Assembly (NCBI GenBank): GCA_029266835.1 | Contig: JAQSWD010000004.1 | Coordinates: 1-53,620, forward strand | DNA from: Steroidobacteraceae bacterium | GTDB lineage: Bacteria; Pseudomonadota; Gammaproteobacteria; Steroidobacterales; Steroidobacteraceae | Direction: 5' to 3' | DNA length: 53,620 nucleotides | Shown: positions 32,060-41,625 of the stretch, piece by piece | Position numbering within the stretch: position 1 is the stretch's first letter | Layout: every line of letters begins with the position of its first letter | The notes under the pieces: model-generated | Database searches by the model: none | Seen by the model: only the letters and a program-made list of their open reading frames with translations | Told to the model about the DNA's origin: nothing | Made by a program: the position numbers and the translations under genes

Positions 32060-32557
32060 ATGTTCGACCGCAGGCAGACGATCAATCTGGCGTGCGCGCT
32101 GATCTGCGCGGGGATGCTGGGCTACGCCATCTACGCCGAGAAATATCTGGGTTTCGTGCCCTGTCCGCTGTGCATGTTCCAGCGGGTGTGCATCGGCGCA
32201 CTGGGCGTCGTGTTCCTCATCGCCGCGTTGCACCCGGCGCGGCGCGTGGGCTCCATCGTGTACGGCGTACTGGTGTTCATCACCGCGGGCGCAGCCACCT
32301 GGGTGGCGGGGCGACACGTCTGGATACAGGGTCAGCCGCATGGCGCGGTACCCGCCTGCGGCGCGCCGCTCGACACGCTGATGGACATGTTCCCGGTGTT
32401 CGAAGTCGTGCGGAAGGTGATGACGGGTGGCGGTGAATGCGGCGTCATCGACTGGACGCTGCTCGGCGTGTCCATGCCGGGCTGGGTTCTCATCGCCGCG
32501 GTGGCGCTGGGGCTCACCGGCATCGTCAACAACATCGTGTACCCCTCGCGGCGGTGA
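32060..32557 (+). CDS. dsbB: Disulfide bond formation protein DsbB
   Basis: The 165-residue inner-membrane protein with four spans re-oxidises DsbA and passes electrons to quinone. The first periplasmic loop has the CPLC pair (C35, C38, FVPCPLCMFQRV). The second loop carries the other redox pair, in VPACGAPL and GGGECGVID. The last span ends NNIVYPSRR. Length and motif order are typical. It is a separate short transcription unit between phoU and the glutathione transferase. Confidence 0.93.
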   Translation: MFDRRQTINLACALICAGMLGYAIYAEKYLGFVPCPLCMFQRVCIGALGVVFLIAALHPARRVGSIVYGVLVFITAGAATWVAGRHVWIQGQPHGAVPACGAPLDTLMDMFPVFEVVRKVMTGGGECGVIDWTLLGVSMPGWVLIAAVALGLTGIVNNIVYPSRR

Positions 32558-32584
32558 GCTTCGGTCACTGACAGGCACGGAGCC

Positions 32585-33292
32585 ATGAAATTTCCTGACG
32601 ACTTTCCCATCACGAAGAAGTGGCCCGCGAAATTTCCGGACCGCATCCAGCTGTATGCGCTGCCCACGCCCAATGGCGTGAAGATCTCGACCATGCTCGA
32701 GGAAACCGGGCTGCCCTACGAGCCCCACACGGTGAGCTTCGATCGCAACGATCAGGTGTCGCCTGAATTCCTTTCGCTGAATCCCAACAACAAGATTCCG
32801 GCCATCATCGACCCCAACGGGCCTGGGGGAAAACCGCTGCCGCTGTTCGAGTCCGGCGCCATCCTGATTTATCTCGCGGACAAGTCGGGCAAGTTGCTGC
32901 CCGACGATACCGCCCGGCGCTACCAGGCCATTCAATGGCTGATGTTCCAGGTGGGTGGCACCGGGCCCATGTTCGGGCAGCTGGGTTTCTTCCACAAATT
33001 CGCCGGCAAGGAGTTCGAGGACAAGCGGCCACGTGATCGCTACGTCGCGGAGTCGAAGCGGCTGCTGGGCGTGCTCGACCGGCATCTCGAGGGCAGGGAC
33101 TGGATGATGGGCCACCAGTACACCATTGCCGACATCGCGATATTCCCCGGTGTGAACACGCTGGTGTCGTACTACGGTGCGGGTGAGCTCGTGGGCTTCA
33201 CGAATTTTCCGAATGTGCAGCGCGTGCTCGCGGCCTTTCTCGCGAGGCCGGCGGTGCAGCGCGGTCTGAAGATTCCAGACCCGAACGGCTGA
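32585..33292 (+). CDS. Glutathione S-transferase, YfcG/YghU-like (nu class)
   Basis: The 235-residue protein has a thioredoxin-like N-domain (about 20-105) with the TPNGVKISTMLEETGLPYEPHTVSF signature of the nu/Ure2-like group, in which Thr-Asn contact glutathione. NNKIPAIIDP supplies the cis-Pro, and LFESGAILIYLAD binds the glutamyl part. The helical C-domain carries YTIADIAIFPGV. Members mostly act as disulfide reductases or peroxidases in the cytoplasm. It lies 27 bp behind dsbB, so the two may be co-transcribed. It is convergent with pit. Confidence 0.9.
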   Translation: MKFPDDFPITKKWPAKFPDRIQLYALPTPNGVKISTMLEETGLPYEPHTVSFDRNDQVSPEFLSLNPNNKIPAIIDPNGPGGKPLPLFESGAILIYLADKSGKLLPDDTARRYQAIQWLMFQVGGTGPMFGQLGFFHKFAGKEFEDKRPRDRYVAESKRLLGVLDRHLEGRDWMMGHQYTIADIAIFPGVNTLVSYYGAGELVGFTNFPNVQRVLAAFLARPAVQRGLKIPDPNG

Positions 33293-33299
33293 GTCGACG

Positions 33300-34301
33300 C
33301 TAGAGGACGAGCCCGCCTAACCACCAGGCCAGCGCGGCGATGCCCGCCGAGGCCGGGATGGTGATGATCCACGCGATCACGATGTTGCCGGCCACGCCCC
33401 AGCGCACGGCTGAAGTTCTCTGGGCGGCACCCACGCCAATGATGGCGCCGGTGATGGTGTGCGTGGTCGAAACCGGAATGCCCAGGAAGGTGGCCAAGAA
33501 CAGCGTGATCGCTCCACCGGTTTCGGCGGCAAAGCCGCCGACGGGCCTGAGCTTCGTGATGCGCTGACCCATGGTCTTCACGATGCGCCAGCCGCCGAAC
33601 ATCGTGCCGGCGCCGATGGCCACGAAGCAGCTCACCACCACCCAGGCGGGCAGGTGGTCCTTGGTGGTGACACCGCCGGCGATGAGCAACAGCCAGATGA
33701 TGCCCATGGTCTTCTGCGCGTCGTTGCCACCGTGGCCAAGACTATAGGCTGCCGAGGACAACAGCTGCAGACGTCGGAACCACTTGTCCACGCGTTTCGG
33801 CGTCTGCCGGAAGCACAACCAGGACACGGCAACCATGAGCAGCGAGCCCAGCAGCATGCCGAGCAGCGGCGAAACGAAAATGAACGATGCCGTCTTGATG
33901 ATGCCCTTGGCCATCAGCGGCGCGGTGCCGGCCTTGGCCATTGCTGCGCCGATCATGCCGCCGATGAGCGCATGCGAGGAACTGGACGGAATGCCGTAGT
34001 ACCAGGTGATGAGGTTCCAGGAAATCGCGCCGACCAGAGCGCCGAAGATCAGCTGGTTGTCGACGAAACCGGGGTCGATGATGCCCTTGCCGACCGTTGC
34101 GGCCACGCTCAGGTGGAAAAAGAAAATGGCGATGACGTTGAAGAACGCCGCCCAGATCACGGCCTGCCAGGGCTTGAGCACGCCGGTGGAAACCACGGTG
34201 GCGATGGAGTTCGCCGCATCGTGGAAGCCGTTCATGAAATCGAAGGCCAGCGCCAGCAGCACCAGCAGCACCAGCGTCAGTGAGACTGTTCCTAAGTCCA
34301 T
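33300..34301 (-). CDS. pit: Low-affinity inorganic phosphate transporter, PiT family
   Basis: The 333-residue membrane protein has about ten spans and the two PiT signature repeats: FDFMNGFHDAANSIATVVSTGVL near the N-terminus and GHGGNDAQKTMGIIW in the middle. GIPSSSSHALIGGMIGAA and GIPVSTTHTITGAIIGVG are the paired conserved loops. It imports metal-phosphate with protons across the inner membrane. It sits 9 bp behind the DUF47 gene in the familiar orfA-pit arrangement. A reversed Pho-box-like site overlaps the likely promoter, consistent with shut-off under phosphate starvation. Confidence 0.95.
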   Translation of the reverse strand: MDLGTVSLTLVLLVLLALAFDFMNGFHDAANSIATVVSTGVLKPWQAVIWAAFFNVIAIFFFHLSVAATVGKGIIDPGFVDNQLIFGALVGAISWNLITWYYGIPSSSSHALIGGMIGAAMAKAGTAPLMAKGIIKTASFIFVSPLLGMLLGSLLMVAVSWLCFRQTPKRVDKWFRRLQLLSSAAYSLGHGGNDAQKTMGIIWLLLIAGGVTTKDHLPAWVVVSCFVAIGAGTMFGGWRIVKTMGQRITKLRPVGGFAAETGGAITLFLATFLGIPVSTTHTITGAIIGVGAAQRTSAVRWGVAGNIVIAWIITIPASAGIAALAWWLGGLVL

Positions 34302-34310
34302 GCGCTGGGC

Positions 34311-34952
34311 TTAAGCGTTTTCGAGGACGACGCTTTCGATGACGTTGGCCACGTCCTGACACTTGTCAGTGGCCGACTCCAGCGACTCGTACACGGCCTT
34401 GAGCTTGATGAGCTGGCGCACATCCTGCTCATCGCGGAACAGCTGCGAGATGGCGCTGCGCATGACCTTGTCGGCCTCCGATTCCAGCCGGTCGATTTCC
34501 TGGCAGATCTTGAGGATGGCGGGCGCGTCGGCCATGGACGCCATGAGTCCCACCGCCGACTGCACGTGTTCGGCGCAACGCCGCAGCAGCTCGGACAGCT
34601 GGATGGCCTCGGGCGTGATCTTCTGGATGTCGTACAGCACCAGCGACTCGCCGGTGTCCTGGATCAGGTCGAGCACGTCGTCCATGCGCGAGATCAGGCG
34701 GTGGATGTCATCACGGTCGAAAGGTGTGACGAAGGTGGTGTGCAGCAGCTGCACGGTGTCGTGCGTGATGCGGTCGGCGCCATGCTCGGCGTCTTCGATC
34801 AGCTTGATGCCTTTCTCGCGGTCGGCCTTGTTCTCATAGTGCTTGAGCACGTCGGCCAGGGCGAGCGCGCCATCGACGATGAGCTTGGCGTGGTTGTCGA
34901 AGAGACTGAAGAAACGCCCCTCGCGAGGCATGAGACGCGAGATGAAATTCAT
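34311..34952 (-). CDS. DUF47/PhoU-like regulator of Pit (OrfA-type)
   Basis: The 213-residue all-helical protein of the DUF47 (PhoU-like) family opens MNFISRLMPREGRFFSLFDNHAKLIVDGA. It has the metal-pattern helices LIEDAEHGADRITHDTVQLL and RMDDVLDLIQDTGESLVLYDI. Members are co-transcribed with PiT transporters and probably modulate them. The ATG was placed at 34952 by family opening; the frame is open much further upstream without homology. It is the first gene of the pair with pit. Confidence 0.9.
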   Translation of the reverse strand: MNFISRLMPREGRFFSLFDNHAKLIVDGALALADVLKHYENKADREKGIKLIEDAEHGADRITHDTVQLLHTTFVTPFDRDDIHRLISRMDDVLDLIQDTGESLVLYDIQKITPEAIQLSELLRRCAEHVQSAVGLMASMADAPAILKICQEIDRLESEADKVMRSAISQLFRDEQDVRQLIKLKAVYESLESATDKCQDVANVIESVVLENA

Positions 34953-35020
34953 TGGATCCGCCAACCCCTTCGTGGCCGCTCTACTTTTTCTGGCGCGGAG
35001 TTTAGAGGGTCGGCGCGGCG

Positions 35021-35038
35021 CTGTCACAAATGCGTCAC
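35021..35038 (+). promoter_or_regulatory. Pho-box-like site, reversed, over the DUF47-pit promoter
   Basis: CTGTCAC-AAAT-GCGTCAC on the plus strand has two 7-bp repeats at 11-bp spacing and a consensus AWAW spacer. The genes it precedes run on the minus strand. A minus-strand -35-like TTGTGA (35024-35029) lies inside it, with a 17-bp spacer to TCTAAA (35001-35006). This layout fits repression rather than activation. Confidence 0.5.
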
Positions 35039-35089
35039 ACCGAGCGGCCCGCTGGTCGGAAGGCCGGCTTTCGCCGAACCAGGCGCGTG

Positions 35090-36217
35090 TCAGGCCAGCA
35101 TTTCCTGCAATGCATTCAGGTAGATGCGGTGCAATCGGTCGATGTCCGCCACATTCACGCTTTCGTTGACCTTGTGGATGCTGGCGTTGATCACGCCCAG
35201 CTCCACCACCTGCGCTCCCAGCGGGGCGATGAATCGGCCGTCCGAGGTCCCGCCACCGGTGGAAAATTTTGGCTTGATGCCGGTCTCGGTCTGAATGGCC
35301 TTGGTGACGCCTTCCGACAACGCGCCCGGCGCCGTGTAGAAGGGTTCGCCGGACACGTACCACTCGAGCGTGAAGCGCACGCCGTGTTTCCTGAGGATGC
35401 CCTCGACGGTCTCCTTGAGGCCGTCGATGGTCTGCACCGGCGAGTAGCGCAGATTGAATCGCGCCTTGAGCTCGCCCGGGATCACATTGGGCGCGCCGGT
35501 GCCGGCATTGAAATTGGAAATCTGGAAACTGGTGGGCTGGAAATGCTCGTTGCCATTGTCCCAGACACGCGCAGTGAGTTCGGCGAGGGCGGGGGCGAAG
35601 GTGTGCACCGGATTTTCGGCCAGCTGTGGATAGGCGATGTGCCCCTGCACTCCATGGACCGTGAGGCGCCCGGACAGCGAGCCGCGGCGGCCGATCTTGA
35701 TGGTGTCGCCCAGCTGCTTCTCGCTGGAAGGCTCGCCGACGATGCACCAGTCGATCTTCTGGCCGCGCTCGCGCAGGGTTTCCACCACTTTCTTGGTGCC
35801 ATCGACTGACGGGCCTTCCTCATCGGAAGTGATGAGGTAAGCAATGGTGCCCTTGTGTTTCGGGTGCGCGCGCACGAAGTCTTCGGTGGCGGTGACCATG
35901 GCGGCCAGCGCGCTTTTCATGTCGGCCGCGCCGCGCCCGTACAACACGCCATCGCGAATGGCCGGCTTGAATGGATCGCTCTTCCATTCTTCCAGAGGGC
36001 CCGTGGGGACCACGTCGGTATGCCCCGCGAAACACAGGACAGGACCGCCCGAGCCGCGCGTGGCCCAGAAGTTGTCGACGTTGCCATAACGCAGGTTTTC
36101 GACTTTGAAGCCGGCCTCGGCGAGACGCCGGGTCATGACTTCCTGACAGCCCTGGTCGGCGGGTGTCACGGAGTTGCGCGAAATGAGATCGAAAGTGAGG
36201 TCGACGGTGGCTGACAT
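35090..36217 (-). CDS. dapE: Succinyl-diaminopimelate desuccinylase
   Basis: The 375-residue M20-family dizinc hydrolase removes succinate from N-succinyl-LL-DAP in lysine and peptidoglycan precursor synthesis. Motifs are [15 protein letters not shown] (zinc His and Asp), [15 protein letters not shown] (bridging Asp), [13 protein letters not shown] (catalytic Glu pair), [23 protein letters not shown] and a late [12 protein letters not shown] region. Length and motif order are standard. It is not beside dapC and dapD, which lie 16 kb away in this window, but all three serve the succinylase route. Confidence 0.96.
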   Translation of the reverse strand: MSATVDLTFDLISRNSVTPADQGCQEVMTRRLAEAGFKVENLRYGNVDNFWATRGSGGPVLCFAGHTDVVPTGPLEEWKSDPFKPAIRDGVLYGRGAADMKSALAAMVTATEDFVRAHPKHKGTIAYLITSDEEGPSVDGTKKVVETLRERGQKIDWCIVGEPSSEKQLGDTIKIGRRGSLSGRLTVHGVQGHIAYPQLAENPVHTFAPALAELTARVWDNGNEHFQPTSFQISNFNAGTGAPNVIPGELKARFNLRYSPVQTIDGLKETVEGILRKHGVRFTLEWYVSGEPFYTAPGALSEGVTKAIQTETGIKPKFSTGGGTSDGRFIAPLGAQVVELGVINASIHKVNESVNVADIDRLHRIYLNALQEMLA

Positions 36218-36288
36218 CGCTGCGCGTTATACGGAACCGGGGCCCCAGCGGCAAGGCTTTTCATGACGGTTGGGTTAAAGCCGGTGCG

Positions 36289-36317
36289 CTGAAATATCTC
36301 TGCAACCTTGCAGTCAT
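36289..36317 (+). promoter_or_regulatory. Pho-box-like triple repeat before pstS
   Basis: CTGAAAT (36289), CTGCAAC (36300) and CAGTCAT (36311) recur at exact 11-bp spacing. A -10-like TAAATT (36317-36322) stands 10 bp after the first pair. pstS starts at 36351. Confidence 0.55.
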
Positions 36318-36350
36318 AAATTGCGCGCGTCACAACCGGAGGCAAATACA

Positions 36351-37403
36351 GTGACTCGCAAGATTCTCGTTTCTTCTCTCGCGGCCGTCGTCGTCGGCGC
36401 GCTCGCTACCCCGGCGCTGGCCCAGTCCGCGCGCGATTCCATCAACGTGGTCGGTTCCTCGACGGTGTATCCGTTCACCACCACCGTGGCCGAGCAGTTT
36501 GGCCGCGGCGGCAAGTTCAAGACACCCAAGGTCGAGAGCACGGGCACCGGCGGCGGCATCAAGCTGTTCTGCAATGGCGTCGGCCCGCAGTTCCCCGACG
36601 TGGCCAATGCCTCGCGCCGCATCAAGGCGGCCGAACTCGCCTCCTGCGCCAAGAACGGCGTGAAAGACGTGGTGGAGGTCAAGGTGGGTTATGACGGCAT
36701 CGTGGTCGCGCAGAGCAAGGCCGGCGTGGCCCTTGCCCTCTCGCGCAAGGACGTGTTCCTGGCGCTGGCGAAGAACGTGCCGGACCCGGCCAACCCCAGC
36801 TCGCTGATCCCGAATCCGTACACGACCTGGAAGGACGTGAACAAGTCGCTGCCCGCCGTGAAGATCGAAGTGCTCGGGCCGCCGCCCACTTCGGGCACGC
36901 GCGATTCGTTCGTCGAGCTGTACATGGAAGCGGGCTGCCGCGCCTACGCCTGGCTGGACGCGCTGCGCACCCAGGACGAGCCGCGCTTCAAGCGCGCCTG
37001 CGGCACCGTCCGTGAAGACGGTGGCTACGTGGAAGCCGGCGAGAACGACAACCTCATCGTGCAGAAGCTCACCGCCAACAAGGATGCCGTCGGCATCTTC
37101 GGCTACAGCTTCCTCGAGGAGAACCTCGACAAGCTGAAGGGTGCGCTCGTGGACGGCGTTTCGCCGACCTACGAGAGCGTGTCCTCGGGCAAGTACCCCG
37201 CGTCGCGCCCGCTCTTCATCTACGTGAAGAAGCAGCACGTGGGCGTGATTCCGGGCATCGCCGAGTTCCTCGCCGAGTACACCAGCGAGAAGGCGTTGGG
37301 CGAAGAGGGTTACCTGGCCGACAAGGGCCTGGTGCCGCCTCTCAAGAGCGAGATCGGAAAGATCCGCGACGATGCCAAGAACCTCAAGCCACTGAAACTC
37401 TGA
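36351..37403 (+). CDS. pstS: Phosphate-binding periplasmic protein PstS
   Basis: The 350-residue protein starts at GTG 36351 with GGAGG 8 bp upstream, directly opening a signal peptide (KILVSSLAAVVVGALATPALAQ). The mature part begins INVVGSSTVYPFTTTVAEQFG, the phosphate-binding Ser/Thr loop. STGTGGGIKLFCNG and GPPPTSGTRDSFVELYM are the other ligand loops. It delivers phosphate to PstCA in the inner membrane. It lacks a lipobox, so it is soluble in the periplasm. It leads pstS-porin-pstC-pstA-pstB-phoU. Confidence 0.95.
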   Translation: MTRKILVSSLAAVVVGALATPALAQSARDSINVVGSSTVYPFTTTVAEQFGRGGKFKTPKVESTGTGGGIKLFCNGVGPQFPDVANASRRIKAAELASCAKNGVKDVVEVKVGYDGIVVAQSKAGVALALSRKDVFLALAKNVPDPANPSSLIPNPYTTWKDVNKSLPAVKIEVLGPPPTSGTRDSFVELYMEAGCRAYAWLDALRTQDEPRFKRACGTVREDGGYVEAGENDNLIVQKLTANKDAVGIFGYSFLEENLDKLKGALVDGVSPTYESVSSGKYPASRPLFIYVKKQHVGVIPGIAEFLAEYTSEKALGEEGYLADKGLVPPLKSEIGKIRDDAKNLKPLKL

Positions 37404-37440
37404 CGACCGCGTCGAAAAAGCAATTCAACAGAGCACATAC

Positions 37441-38814
37441 ATGAAACGCACACTCATTTCCCTCGGCGTCGCGGCGGCACTCGCCGGAGCCGCGGGTTTC
37501 GCGCCCGCTCCCGCATTCGCGCAGAGCGCCGAGATCCAGGCGCTGAAGGATCAGCTCGCGGCCATGCAGAGCAAGATCGAGCAGCTCGAAAAAGCGCAGG
37601 CCTCCACGATGAAAGCGGTCGACGAGACCCAGGCCACCGCCGACAAGACCGCCGACGTGGTTGCGCAGGAAAAATCACGCCTGAGCTTCGCGGGCGACAT
37701 CCGCTACCGCAATGAGTCCTTCGACGTGGAATACGTCGACCGCAATCGCAATCGTGACCGCGTGCGCGCGCGCCTCAACGCGAACTTCCGAGTCAACGAC
37801 ACGCTGTCGGGCCAGATCGGTCTCGCCACCGGCGCCGATGACCCGCGCTCCAGCAACCAGTCGATGGACGGACAGAATTCGCGCAAGTCCTTCGGGCTCG
37901 ACGTGGCGTATGTCACCTGGGCTCCGAATGCCGACTGGAAGATCACGGCCGGCAAGCAGCGTTACCCCTGGCAGCGCAGCGGTTCGCTGTTCTTCGACGG
38001 CGACGTCAACCCGGAAGGCGTCTCGGTGAACTACGGCAAGGGCAACTTCTTCGCCGGCGTGTTCTATGACTGGCTGTCCGAGCGCGCGTTGTCGTTCAGT
38101 GCGCCCACCGGCACGAACTCCGACTCCATCCTGTACGGCGCCCAGGCTGGCTATCGCATTCCGTTCTCGGACAGCGTGAAGATGACGGTCGCGGCTACCT
38201 ACTTCAATTTCGATGGTGTGCAGGGTTACAACCCGCTGTTTGGCGGAAGCGCCTTCGGCAACACCACGACCACCAGCGCCGGCGTCTGCAGCCGCACGCT
38301 GGCGGCTGGCACGGCCTGCCTGCTCTCCGACTACGACATCCTGCAGGGCTTCGCGGATCTGACGGCCACGGTCAACGGCCAGCCGTTGCGACTGTTCCTG
38401 GACTACGCGCAGAACACGGAAGCCGAGGTGAACCCGGTGGCCGGTGAGAAGCTGGATACCGCCATGGCCTTTGGCGTCAGCTACGGCGTGGCCAATGCCA
38501 CCAGGGGCACCTGGGAGATTGGCGCGCTGTACCAGCAGATCGAGAAGGACGCGCTGTTCGGCCAGCTGCTGGATTCCGACTTTGGCGACGGCAATACCGA
38601 CGCGGATGGCTTCGTGATCCGCGGTGGCTACACAGTGGCGCGCAACTGGACGCTGAACGCCACGCTGTTCCTCAACAACCTGGCGAACGACGTTCCGCAG
38701 AACGTCACGGTGTTCAACGGCGCCACGCCGCCGCCATATGACACTACCGTGATCACGGGAGTAACTGACCGTGATTACAAGCGCTTGCAGCTGGATTTGA
38801 ACTTCCGGTTCTAA
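37441..38814 (+). CDS. Outer-membrane porin of the pst operon
   Basis: The 457-residue protein has a signal peptide ending APAFAQ, a short coiled coil (SAEIQALKDQLAAMQSKIEQ...) and a beta-barrel closing with a C-terminal aromatic (LDLNFRF). SFAGDIRYRNESFDVEYVDRNRNRDRVRARLNANF starts the barrel, as in the 'putative porin' family. Its place between pstS and pstC suggests a starvation-induced phosphate or anion porin functionally comparable to OprP, though sequence kinship to OprP is not evident. A terminator-like hairpin directly follows, so expression may exceed that of pstCAB. Confidence 0.88.
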   Translation: MKRTLISLGVAAALAGAAGFAPAPAFAQSAEIQALKDQLAAMQSKIEQLEKAQASTMKAVDETQATADKTADVVAQEKSRLSFAGDIRYRNESFDVEYVDRNRNRDRVRARLNANFRVNDTLSGQIGLATGADDPRSSNQSMDGQNSRKSFGLDVAYVTWAPNADWKITAGKQRYPWQRSGSLFFDGDVNPEGVSVNYGKGNFFAGVFYDWLSERALSFSAPTGTNSDSILYGAQAGYRIPFSDSVKMTVAATYFNFDGVQGYNPLFGGSAFGNTTTTSAGVCSRTLAAGTACLLSDYDILQGFADLTATVNGQPLRLFLDYAQNTEAEVNPVAGEKLDTAMAFGVSYGVANATRGTWEIGALYQQIEKDALFGQLLDSDFGDGNTDADGFVIRGGYTVARNWTLNATLFLNNLANDVPQNVTVFNGATPPPYDTTVITGVTDRDYKRLQLDLNFRF

Positions 38815-38826
38815 GACTTGCGGATG

Positions 38827-38856
38827 CCGGGCGGCGGGACGCCGCCCGGTTCTTTC
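38827..38856 (+). terminator. Hairpin between porin and pstC
   Basis: CCGGGCGGC-GGGAC-GCCGCCCGG is a perfect 9-bp GC stem followed by TTCTTTC. It is a plausible intra-operon terminator or attenuator separating the abundant binding protein and porin from the transporter subunits. Confidence 0.65.
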
Positions 38857-38859
38857 GCC

Positions 38860-38877
38860 GGGTCACGAAGCTGTAAC
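38860..38877 (+). promoter_or_regulatory. Pho-box-like site before pstC
   Basis: GGGTCAC-GAAG-CTGTAAC has 11-bp spacing and lies just after the terminator-like hairpin. A TAAACA (38888-38893) stands 10 bp downstream. The match to consensus is moderate. Confidence 0.4.
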
Positions 38878-38941
38878 AAAGCGGCGTTAAACAGGTGGCG
38901 GTCGAAATCGGCCGCGAGCCCTCCAGGTACCAGAACAATCC

Positions 38942-40330
38942 ATGACCCCGGCCGCACTTCTCATTGCACTGGCGCTGCTCTCGGCAGGCGCCTTCTGGAT
39001 CGGCAAGTCCCGTTCCCTGGCGCTGGTGGGCGGTACCCGGGGCGTCCGGCACCTTCACTCGCTACCCGGTCACTACGGACTCATGACCGCCTTGTGGTGC
39101 GCGCTGCCGGCGCTCGCCGTCATCGGCATCTGGCTGGTCTTTCAGGACGGAATCATTCTCCAGCTCGTGACCCGGCATCTGCCGGCGGACCTTCGCGGCC
39201 TGCCGGCCAACGAACTCGCGCTGGTCATGAACGACGTCCGCAACCTGGTCGCCGGAAATGTCCCCGCGGACTCGGTAACCGAGGCCGTGCGCGGCGCCGC
39301 CGCCGAGTACACGCGGCTGCGCGGCGTCAGCCGCATGGCGCTCACCGTGCTGGTGCTGGTGCTCGCGGTGGTGTCCATCATCGCGCTGCGCGCGCGCATC
39401 AAACCCGACCTTCGCGCCCGGAACATCGTCGAGCGTGTCATCGAGTGGCTGCTGATCCTCTGTTCCACCCTCGCGGTGTTCACCACGGTGGGCATCGTGG
39501 CGTCGGTGGCGTTCGAAGCCTTCCGCTTCTTCCAGATGGTGAACCCGCTCGAATTCCTGTTCGGCACGCAGTGGAGCCCGCAGATGGCCATCCATGCCGA
39601 CCAGGTGGGCTCGTCGGGATCCTTCGGCGCCGTGCCGCTGTTCGCGGGCACCGCGCTCATCTCCTTCATCGCCATGCTCATCGCCGTGCCCATCGGGCTG
39701 TTCTCGGCTATCTACCTTGCGGAGTACGCGCATCCGAAGTTCCGCACCTGGGCCAAGCCGCTGCTGGAAGTGCTGGCCGGCGTGCCCACGGTGGTCTACG
39801 GATTCTTCGCGGCGCTCACCATCGGTCCCGCGCTGCGCGGCTGGGGCGAATCGCTGGGGCTGGACGTGGCCTCGGAGAGCGCGCTGGCCGCCGGCTTCGT
39901 CATGGGAATCATGATCATCCCTTTCGTCTCCTCGCTGGCCGATGACATGATCAGCGCGGTGCCGCAGTCGTTGCGCGACGGCGCGTACGCGTTGGGCGCC
40001 ACCCGTTCCGAGACCATCAAGCAGGTGGTGATGCGCGCGGCGTTGCCAGGCATCGTCGGTGGCGTGCTGCTGGCCGTGTCGCGCGCGATCGGCGAAACCA
40101 TGATCGTCGTGATGGCCGCGGGACTCGCCGCCAATCTCACCGCCAATCCGCTCGAGGCCGTGACCACGGTGACGGTGCAGATCGTCACGCTGCTGGTGGG
40201 CGACCAGGAGTTCGATTCACCCAAGACACTGGCCGCGTTCGCGCTCGGCCTGGTGTTGTTCCTCGTCACGCTGGCGCTCAACGTGCTCGCGCTGCACATC
40301 GTCAGGAAATATCGTGAACAGTACGAATAA
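38942..40330 (+). CDS. pstC: Phosphate ABC transporter permease PstC
   Basis: The 462-residue permease is longer than the 300-320 of classic PstC because of an N-terminal extension. Two spans (ALLIALALLSAGAFWIG, LMTALWCALPALAVIGIWLVF), a helical periplasmic segment and a third span precede the usual domain. The permease core has FLFGTQWSPQ, AVPIGLFSAIYLAEYA, GVPTVVYGFFA and the EAA loop SLRDGAYALGATRSETIKQVVMRAALPGI. It forms the inner-membrane channel with PstA. Its end overlaps pstA by 17 bp. Confidence 0.94.
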   Translation: MTPAALLIALALLSAGAFWIGKSRSLALVGGTRGVRHLHSLPGHYGLMTALWCALPALAVIGIWLVFQDGIILQLVTRHLPADLRGLPANELALVMNDVRNLVAGNVPADSVTEAVRGAAAEYTRLRGVSRMALTVLVLVLAVVSIIALRARIKPDLRARNIVERVIEWLLILCSTLAVFTTVGIVASVAFEAFRFFQMVNPLEFLFGTQWSPQMAIHADQVGSSGSFGAVPLFAGTALISFIAMLIAVPIGLFSAIYLAEYAHPKFRTWAKPLLEVLAGVPTVVYGFFAALTIGPALRGWGESLGLDVASESALAAGFVMGIMIIPFVSSLADDMISAVPQSLRDGAYALGATRSETIKQVVMRAALPGIVGGVLLAVSRAIGETMIVVMAAGLAANLTANPLEAVTTVTVQIVTLLVGDQEFDSPKTLAAFALGLVLFLVTLALNVLALHIVRKYREQYE

Positions 40331-41621
40331 GCCGCGGAAGACTCCGCAGGAAACCCAGGCGATCGTCGAGCGCAGCCTCAGCCGGCGTTACTGGGCCGAA
40401 CGCCGGTTCCGGCTGTACGGGCTGGCCGCCGTGACGGCGGGCATGTTGTTCCTGGTCTACCTGTTCTTCGTGATCTTCTCGAACGGCATGGGCGCGTTCC
40501 GCCAGACGCAGGTTCGTCTGCCCGTGTATTTCGATCCGGCGATCATCGCGCCGGAAGGCCAGCGCGACATCGAGTCGCTGCGCGCCGCCGATTATCCGGC
40601 GCTGATCCGCGCTGCGCTGAAGGCGAAATTCCCGGAAGTGGAGGGCCGTGCCGCCACGCGCGAGCTGACCCGTCTGATCAGCGGCAGCGCGTCGTTCGAC
40701 CTGCAGCAAATGGTCGTTGGCGATCCCGGCATCATCGGCACCACCGAGGAGATCTGGCTGCTGGGCAGCGATGCGGTGGACCTCATGGCCAAGGGCCGCG
40801 TCGAGCGCGATGTGCCCGAAGACCAGCGGCCGCTATCCGACACGCAGATGGGCTACTTCGACAAGCTCGAGTCCGAAGGCGCGCTGGCTCTCAAGTTCAA
40901 CGCCAACTTCCTCACGGGCGGCGATTCGCGCGAACCCGAGAAGGCCGGAATCTGGGGTGCCGTGGTGGGCTCCTTCTATACACTGGTGCTCACGCTGCTG
41001 CTGTCTTTCCCGATCGGCGTGGCGACCGCGGTGTACCTGGAAGAGTTCGCCGTCCGCAACCGCTGGACCGATCTGATCGAAGTGAACATCAACAACCTGG
41101 CCGCGGTGCCGTCCATCGTGTTCGGTCTTCTGGGGCTCGCGGTGTTCATCGGCTTCTTCGGCCTGCCGCGCTCGGCACCACTCGTGGGCGCTCTGGTGCT
41201 CACGCTGCTGACGTTGCCGACCATCATCATCGCGTCGCGTGCCGCCTTGAAGGCCGTGCCGCCGTCCATCCGCGAAGCCGCGCTCGGCATGGGCGCGTCG
41301 AAGATCCAGACCGTGGCGCATCATGTGCTGCCGCTCGCGATGCCGGGAATGCTCACCGGCACCATCATCGGCATGGCGCGCGCGCTGGGTGAATCCGCGC
41401 CGCTGCTCATGATCGGCATGGTGGCTTTCATCGTAGACATCCCGCAGGGATTCACGGACGCCGCCACGGCGCTGCCCGTGCAGGTATTCCTCTGGTCGGA
41501 CAGCCCCGAGCGGGGATTCATGGAGAAGACCTCGGGCGCGATCATCGTGCTGCTGGCCTTTCTCGTGGTGATGAACACGGCCGCGGTCATCCTCAGAAAA
41601 CGTTTTGAACGTCGGTGGTAA
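40314..41621 (+). CDS. pstA: Phosphate ABC transporter permease PstA
   Basis: The 435-residue permease has an N-terminal DUF3333-type extension: a cytosolic start, one span ([20 protein letters not shown]) and a periplasmic domain of about 170 residues. The core permease follows from about 215: [31 protein letters not shown], then the EAA loop [29 protein letters not shown]. It starts at GTG 40314 inside the end of pstC, implying translational coupling, and ends 4 bp before the pstB start. It partners PstC. Confidence 0.94.
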   Translation: MNSTNKPRKTPQETQAIVERSLSRRYWAERRFRLYGLAAVTAGMLFLVYLFFVIFSNGMGAFRQTQVRLPVYFDPAIIAPEGQRDIESLRAADYPALIRAALKAKFPEVEGRAATRELTRLISGSASFDLQQMVVGDPGIIGTTEEIWLLGSDAVDLMAKGRVERDVPEDQRPLSDTQMGYFDKLESEGALALKFNANFLTGGDSREPEKAGIWGAVVGSFYTLVLTLLLSFPIGVATAVYLEEFAVRNRWTDLIEVNINNLAAVPSIVFGLLGLAVFIGFFGLPRSAPLVGALVLTLLTLPTIIIASRAALKAVPPSIREAALGMGASKIQTVAHHVLPLAMPGMLTGTIIGMARALGESAPLLMIGMVAFIVDIPQGFTDAATALPVQVFLWSDSPERGFMEKTSGAIIVLLAFLVVMNTAAVILRKRFERRW

Positions 41622-41625
41622 AAGT

